Positions 57,978-64,000 of a stretch of 64,000 nt of DNA are shown one piece after another. A program made the position numbers and the translations under genes. Position 1 is the stretch's first letter. The number at the start of each line of letters is the position of its first letter. Under the pieces are notes generated by a model. It saw only the letters and a program-made list of their open reading frames with translations. It had not been told where the DNA came from and made no database searches. The DNA lies in assembly GCA_007570785.1 (NCBI GenBank), contig ML662449.1, positions 17,361,601 through 17,425,600 on the forward strand, in the 5' to 3' direction. Source of the DNA: Antilocapra americana (taxonomy: Eukaryota; Chordata; Mammalia; Artiodactyla; Antilocapridae).

Positions 57978-59089
57978 TGCATACATTTCTAATTCCATTC
58001 CACAGCAGCACATTTCAGTAAAAAAAAATTAAGCCATGCCAAGAGCCACTTTTGCTTGGTTTGAAATACAGGATTAGTCATACAAGAGACAAAAAGTCCA
58101 GAGGAAAACAGTTTTATACCTGCATCTGCTAACATTAAAACAGAAATCTGTGCCCCAGGCATTCAGATCAGTAACTGGGAAAGGCTTACAAAAGAAAGAT
58201 TAATGCCAGCATGTAATAGTACTTCACAAGCTGCGTGTAGGGTTATACTGAGCCAGTAAACAAATAATTAACGTGTATCTTCTACTTGTCATCTCCATGG
58301 TAAAGCAATTTAGAAGACATATTCTGTATTATTCCTGGGCTCCTTAGGAGGGGGCACCCCCTCACACCTAAATGAGGGAAATAGCAAAAGATTGGCAATG
58401 GCTGCAAGACAGATCCCTTCTCCTAGATAATACATCACATAGATGCACAAAAGCACTGATTAGTTCAAGGGCCACCAAGTGATGCAATTTGTTCAAAAGG
58501 TACAATGACAATCTCAATTGTCCACAACTCACTCCCAAATTTTCTTAAAATCCTGTAACTGCTGACAAATCTCAAATGCTAACAGTGGCATGTTAATGTA
58601 AGTAACTGAAAATAGATTAATTTGCCCAGTTAGTAGGAATTGCAGGCTGTAGTCCCACTGAGCAATCATGGCCAGTGTCAGAAATGATATCTTTCAAAAG
58701 AATAAAAGTTTCCTGCACATCAAAGCTTCCTTATTCCCATCCAGATCTTGTTCATTATACACATAGCCTGTCAACAGTCAGTAAGATGATGGATAGCAAC
58801 TTGACTGGGCAATCAGTCAAGCTGATAATCCTGAATTGATTATCAGCAATATTACTTGACTTAAACTTGAAGTTTTCACTGTGGATTACCCACACAACAC
58901 CACTATATTCTAGTTCATTCTAAAAAGAATATTGCTTTGAATAAAGTAGCTACCTCTCTCATGGAGCTCAGTGATACAATGGAAGTTCAGCTCACCTTTA
59001 GTTCCAGGTTTGAATTCTTTTAGTCTAAAGTTGTAGTTCTCAATAAGGAACGATTTTTGCCTTCAGGGATAATTTGCAATGTGTAGAAC
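57978..59089. other. No recognised feature
   Basis: Ordinary intergenic sequence as far as I can see. Confidence 0.5.
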
Positions 59090-59090
59090 A

Positions 59091-59213
59091 TTTGGAGCTT
59101 CTCAGGTGGCTTAGTAGTAAAAGAATCCTCCTGCCAATGCAGGAGGCATAGAAGACACTGGTTCAATCCCTGGGTTGGGAACATCTCCTGGAGGAAGAAA
59201 TGGCAGAGGGTAA
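59091..59213 (+). mobile_element. Bov-tA SINE, 5' half
   Basis: GGAGCTTCTCAGGTGGCTT to GGAGGAAGAAATGGCAGAGG. The tail half is missing. This is unusual for a SINE primed from its 3' end and implies a later deletion. Confidence 0.88.
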
Positions 59214-60453
59214 TCTTCAGGGAAAGTTCTTCCTCACTTAGAAGCAAGAACCATAAGAAGCAGAAGAGCAGAGTGGAGAGGGACACCAAAGACCTGAATG
59301 ATTATAGATGTACTTTAGTTCGTGAAAGCACAGATTTCACCCAGTTCTAAAATCTGCCTCATGTCTCATCACATGTTTATGTGAGCTTAGGGCACTGTTT
59401 TATGTTTAGATTTCTGCTACATGCATCTACAAACATTCTATCTAGAGCACATCTGCTCTGTATGATGATTCATTGAGGTTTATGTTGGCTCTTGGGATCT
59501 GAGTGTTAATGCTGAGAAGACAAGAGATGGGCATTAGTCCAGAAGAAAGAAAGATATGAAGTTCAAATATTCCTTGGAATAAAAGTAAGTGGTAAGATAT
59601 TTCTTTTCTCTTCTGTCTAAGAGAAGACAGAGAAGAGAAATGAATAAGTATGGGCATTAGTTAGTCATTCTGTCACTGAAGCTTTTCAGACAAACTACAT
59701 TTTATTGGAGGTGAAGTAGACAGAAAAAAAAAGGCAAGAATTGGCACCAACACAGGCTCAGGATGGAATATAGTTAATGACTCCTTTAAGATAGGGACAA
59801 CTTATTTCTAGGTTTTCGCCTAAATTATATTTCTATTGTAAATTCCCAAAGAATCTTAGGAACTAGTAGCATGAACATTCTAGCAGCCTTGAACTATGGC
59901 CAGCCTCAGACTTCTTATCATAGGGTCCTGTCTTATTTCTGTCTTTGGAAGCTAGAGCTTGCTTCCTACTGGCCTATTCTCTCCCAGCTTATTTACAAAA
60001 CATAGTATTATTTCCTGCTGTATCAGTGATTTCTAAGATTGCTGTATCGGAATTGTGGGTTTATATATCATTCTGCAAACCACTTTAGTCAGCCTTGTTC
60101 AGCAAATTGTAATATTAGACACCATCACTATTGCAATGCCCAGATGTTTCTTAAAAATGTGAGGATACTGTAGTAAAAATGCTTTTGTAGTGAGCAGATA
60201 TATCTAATAGTTTATTTTCTTATTATCTATGGTTAGGCAATATTACGTAGCTCTATGATAAAAAATCCATTTACACTTAGATTTTAGCATTAAGTGGAAA
60301 AAAGTACTAGCCTTCATGTTGTACACACTAGGGATTTTTAAATAGGATAATCTAAACAGAGTATAGATTAATATACAGCTATCGCAATGAAATGGAAAAT
60401 AGTAGCACCAAAGATGTTGGAAGGATGATTCACATTTTTGTTTTAAAGACAAT
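59214..60453. other. No recognised feature
   Basis: Short chance frames only. Confidence 0.5.
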
Positions 60454-60566
60454 TTCATTAGTTGTTCAGTTACTAAGTTGTGGACTGCAGCATGCCAGGC
60501 TTCCCTGTCCTTCACTCTCTCACAGAGTTTGCTCAAATTCATGTCCATTGAGCCATTAGTTACTAA
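60454..60566 (-). mobile_element. BovB/Bov-A 3' fragment, antisense
   Basis: TAGTTGTTCAGTTACTAAG, GGACTGCAGCATGCCAGGC and AATTCATGTCCATTGAGCC. Both ends are cut short. A usual CTGACTCTTTGTGACCCC block is deleted after AAGTTG. Confidence 0.85.
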
Positions 60567-60837
60567 TAGTTATTATAAGAAGCATTATATTCTGTAGTGA
60601 AGGCAGCACTACCTTGATAGTGATCATCTCAGGTCCTGGTCTGAGTTTTGCACAAACTTGCAAATTAGTTGGGGGTTGAGGGTGCTCAAGTAAGTCCTTA
60701 GGTATTCAGTTATGTAAGCTTCAGAGTTTGGAGTGGATAATCTCAAATTGTATTGTGATGTCTTCACTAATGTAGCAGCCAGAGCAACTGTATTATATGT
60801 TTGTGTGTAATATGTATATAATATCCCTCATGTATGA
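60567..60837. other. No recognised feature
   Basis: Spacer between two SINE-type fragments. Confidence 0.5.
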
Positions 60838-61031
60838 ACTGCTTCCCAGATGATGTCTTGGTAAAGAATCCACCCACCAATGCAGGAGATGTGGATTTGA
60901 TCCCTGGGTCAGGAAGATCCCTTGGAGTAACCCATTTCAATATTCTTGCCTGGAGAATTCCATGGATGGAGGAATGAGGTGGGCTACAAGTCTATGCAGT
61001 CGCAAAGAGTCAGACACGACTGAGCAAGCAC
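60838..61031 (+). mobile_element. Bov-tA SINE
   Basis: ACTGCTTCCCAGATGATGTC to GTCAGACACGACTGAGCAAG. The head is altered and a GAGAAGGAAATGG block in the middle is missing. Confidence 0.88.
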
Positions 61032-62059
61032 ACATATGGACTTCAGGGAAATTACAATTAATAAGAGGGCACCTCACTTCTGGAAGGAAAAAAAAAAGGT
61101 AAATTTTATACATGAAATTTTGGAGGGAGCATCATTTCTTCACATTCTAAATATTCCCCTCTAGCCAATCACAATTTGTGTGCCTCCTGTCCTTATTCTG
61201 TCCAGTTACTCTTTCTACTCCAGGGAGATGAGATGGTCTCTTTGACGGACATTTTTGATACCAACTGATGGAGACAGGTACTTGGGTCAACTTTTTTCTT
61301 CTTTTGTAAGCAAAGTGACTACTGAATGTGACCCTATCATAATCTACTTTTCCATAGTGGGCTCTTCTCTGGTCCAACATTATTTCCTCTGTATGAGGTT
61401 CTTGCTTTGGTCTAACATTGCTACAATTTGTTCAGTAACTTTGCTTATTTTGGGAATTCAATTAGAAGATGTAACTGAATCTCACATGAAGATATTTCTT
61501 CAAAATTAATCTGTATCATTAAAATGAGAAATTCTCAGACCAAAGTTTCAAAAGGGAACATGCTATGCTTCTGTGTCCTACTTTTCATAATGGAGTTGGT
61601 GGTACCTCCAAATGCAGAGGTTTGTAGTTTAAGTACATATTTCTAATGTCAATTAAAAAATACTTAGAATGTAAACTGATAGTTGATTCTCAAGGCTTGA
61701 TTATTATAAAAGTTGTGACTATTGTGGTACTGGCACTGTGAAAAATCCTATCAATTTAATCCTCTGTAGCAATGGAAAAATGGGCACATAAAAATCTAAG
61801 ATTAAAGTAATCATAATTTGGATGTCCCAATGAAGTTAGTATCAAAAGAAGACCTTTCATCCTGAAGCTGCAAAATATGGATCTATGTTAAAATAAAGTC
61901 ACTAAGTGAGATGTCTTGACAATCAACTAAGAGAAATGGAATAGGGACTCTCTCTCATTTTATTGTAGAGAGTTGTCTTTAAAAATATATAGGTTTATTC
62001 TGGCTCAGAGACAGTAGCAGCCACAATGATTATTTATGCAACGTTGCTTGCTGCTCATT
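61032..62059. other. No recognised feature
   Basis: Frames at 61147-61380 (minus) and 61255-61509 (plus) overlap on opposite strands and have no family features. Confidence 0.5.
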
Positions 62060-62291
62060 GTCCTTTGTTGGGCTTTCCTGGTGGCTCAACGGTAAAGAAT
62101 CCACCTGCAGTGCACGAGGCACAGGAGATGCTGGTTCAATTCCTGGGTCAGGAAGATCCTTTGGTGAAGGAAATGGCATGCACACTCTAGTATTCTTGCC
62201 TGGAGAATCCCATGGAGAGAGGAGACTAATGGCTACAATCCATGGGGTCACAGAGTTGGGCACAACTGAGAGATTGAGCAGGTCCTTTGTT
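62060..62291 (+). mobile_element. Bov-tA SINE with target duplication
   Basis: GTCCTTTGTT flanks it at 62060-62069 and 62282-62291, identical. SINE from GGGCTTTCCTGGTGGCTC to CACAACTGAGAGATTGAGC. Both overlapping frames in this stretch come from the SINE. Confidence 0.95.
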
Positions 62292-62540
62292 AATAAAACG
62301 GTTATAGTTCCCAGACTCAGCATTGATGTAAGCTAATCATGGTGCTTACAGTCCTATTCCAGGAATATTTTTCCCAATTTCTCTTACAGTCAGTTGAATG
62401 GACCATGTGACCCAGTCCTGATCAATGAGGGAAAAAAAAGCTTTTTCCCAAAATACTCCCTGTTTTCCTGCTCAGGATAGTCATGTGAGAACATATTGGC
62501 TGAAACTGCAGCATCCATTTTGGACCATGAGATAGCATGT
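62292..62540. other. No recognised feature
   Basis: Spacer between the SINE and a BovB end. Confidence 0.5.
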
Positions 62541-62544
62541 TTAT

Positions 62545-63031
62545 GTTTTTTCCAGAAGCCATGTATGGATGTGAGAGTTGGACCATAAATAAAGCTGAGC
62601 AACAAAGAATTGATGCTTTTGAATTGTGGTGCTGGAGAAGACTCTTGAGAGTCCCTTGGACTGCAAGGAGATCAAACCAGTCACCCCTAAAAGAAATCAA
62701 CCCTAAATATTCATTGGAAGGACTGAAGCTGATGCTAAAGCTCCAATACTTTGGCCACTTAATGTGAAGAAGTGACTCATTAGAAAAGATCCTGATGCTG
62801 GGAACTAATTTAAGACCTTATTACATGGTGAAATTACACTTAGAGTCAGTTAGATTGAAGGTAGAAGAAGAGGATGACAGAAAATGAGATCGTCGGATGG
62901 CACCATTGACTCTATGGACATGAGTTTGAGCAAGCTCCTGGAGATGGTGATGGACAGGGAAGCCTGGTGTGCTGCAGTCCATGGGGCTGCAAAGAGTAGG
63001 ACACGACTGAGAGACTGAACTGAACTGAACT
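62545..63031 (+). mobile_element. 5'-truncated BovB 3' end with internal foreign segment
   Basis: TTTTTTCCAGAAGCCATGTA through GATGCTGGGAA, then about 46 unrelated bases (62805-62850). BovB then resumes at AGATTGAAGGTAGAAG and ends CTGAACTGAACTGAAC. TAGCAT at 62532 and 63033 may be the target duplication. Frame 62537-62767 is BovB. Confidence 0.88.
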
Positions 63032-63904
63032 AGCATATTAAAGTACAAAGAATCAGAAGATAGTAGTGCAGAAGATGTAACTTAGAGTCTAATATTTTGA
63101 TGATATTGTGGAACCCCCTGTTTCGAGACTTCCTGTAAAGTAAGCAAGAGAGGTTATTTTCATAGTTCTATTCCTGGACCTGATTGTATCCTACATAAAA
63201 TAAAGGGTAGAGAGTAAATCAGAGACATTCACTAAAACTCATCACATTAGTCTAAGATGAATTGGCAGAAGCAGCAACAGAGATTTAGAAAGCCTCTTGT
63301 TAGATATAGAGTGAAATCAGCTTTTCCTAATGAAACCTGAGAGTAAGAAAAACTAGACTCTAGCAAAAAAAAAGAAGACTCTCTCATACTTAAGACAGGG
63401 AATGGGAGAAATGCTATACCCCAAGAGACTCAGAATATATACATGAAGAAGAACTATTTAAAGATTTTAATCCTCCCAAAATGAGTCTTTAGGAAAAGTA
63501 AATTTATATAATTTAAGTTTTAAAAATTCATTTTATATTGAAATGTAGTTGTTTAACAATGTTGAATGAAGTTCAATATTACTTTTTCTTGAATGTTGCT
63601 CCATAATTTTATAGTTCATTTGGAAGAATAAATATATCATCCAGATCAACTAAGCAAAATCTGTTAAGAGTAATACTTTGACTTTACATGACACTGAAAT
63701 TGTTTATAAATTAACAATAATGAATACATCAGTGTTGACATAGGAGTAGACAAATATATAATAGAGAAAAAAGTATAAAAATGAAATAAAAGCAATTCTA
63801 ACAGTCTATAATTTAGTTAATATTAATTTTTCAATTTTGTCAGATGTACTTATAATTATGCAAGATGTTAACACTACAAGAAACTGGATAGTAATGTCTC
63901 TGCT
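63032..63904. other. Mostly unrecognised; faint L1-like text
   Basis: 63520-63590 resembles antisense L1 3' UTR, and 63600-63770 has an L1 ORF2-like word order (TTCATTTGGAAGAATAAATA). Too diverged to bound. Confidence 0.35.
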
Positions 63905-63981
63905 TCTTTTTTTTTTTTTATTGTTTTTGCCATACATTGTCATGATATCACCATGGGTTTACATATGCTTCCCCTCCGCCA
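63905..63981 (-). mobile_element. Ruminant L1 3' end, antisense
   Basis: T13 tract, then ATTGTTTTTGCCATACATTG and TGGGTTTACATATGCTTCCC. This is the same L1 tail seen at 2.2, 45.9 and 51.6 kb. It stops at CTCCGCC. Confidence 0.9.
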
Positions 63982-64000
63982 ACAAAGGCTTGTCTAGTCA
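63982..64000 (+). mobile_element. Start of a BovB segment, cut by the window end
   Basis: AACAAAGGCTTGTCTAGTCA matches the sense BovB text found at 958-980 (CAACAAAGGTCCATCTAGTC). The L1 above probably inserted into this BovB. Confidence 0.6.

Overview
The window is ordinary intergenic DNA from a ruminant, probably a bovid. The evidence is the repeat content: BovB (RTE-type LINE) copies, many Bov-tA tRNA-derived SINEs, CHR-type SINEs shared across cetartiodactyls, young ruminant L1 3' ends and ruminant-style LTRs, over older mammalian L1M, MIR, L2, hAT and Tigger relics. I find no intact host protein gene, no functional RNA gene and no CRISPR array. Nearly all open frames here fall inside repeats.

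Layout. 1-7.2 kb: BovB 3' part, a 38-bp micro-insertion of an L1 tail, antisense L1M 5' UTR, a short BovB insertion and an L1M 3' end. 7.2-12 kb: mostly unrecognised, with LTR-like segments near 8.0-8.5 and 9.3-9.8 kb. 12-14.2 kb: CHR SINE, then a 1.1-kb solo LTR (ERV2-like, 6-bp target duplication) inside an older repeat that carries a displaced 104-bp duplicate. 14.2-24.5 kb: AT-rich, with MIRs, a hAT relic, Bov-tA copies and an antisense L1M 3' end. 24.57-27.12 kb: a nearly whole hAT transposon with a decayed transposase frame (BED-like start, hATC-like end). 27.4-36.3 kb: a long antisense L1 hosting SINEs, a complete processed copy of PDRG1, a 5S rRNA fragment retroposed into a SINE, and a younger L1 3' end.

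38-47.3 kb: an antisense class I endogenous retrovirus relic with two diverged LTRs around pol remnants. Pol is broken by a MER2-like DNA transposon and a BovB. One LTR is split by a retroelement tower: LTR > L1 > twin-primed BovB > L1 ends and a solo LTR. 47.5-51 kb: old L1 hosting a twin-primed L1 that itself carries a SINE. 51-64 kb: a 30-bp micro-insertion of L1 tail in a palindromic site, a CHR SINE, L2 fragments, L1M, a dimeric Bov-tA, a BovB lacking its 3' end, more SINEs, and a final L1/BovB junction.

Nothing here works together as a pathway. The interest lies in retrotransposition mechanisms recorded in the sequence: twin priming in both BovB and L1, a tailless 5S insertion, very short L1 insertions, a processed gene copy with all its hallmarks, and layered insertions that give a relative timeline. 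Repeat names come from remembered consensus features; no library search was run, so subfamily names are tentative.
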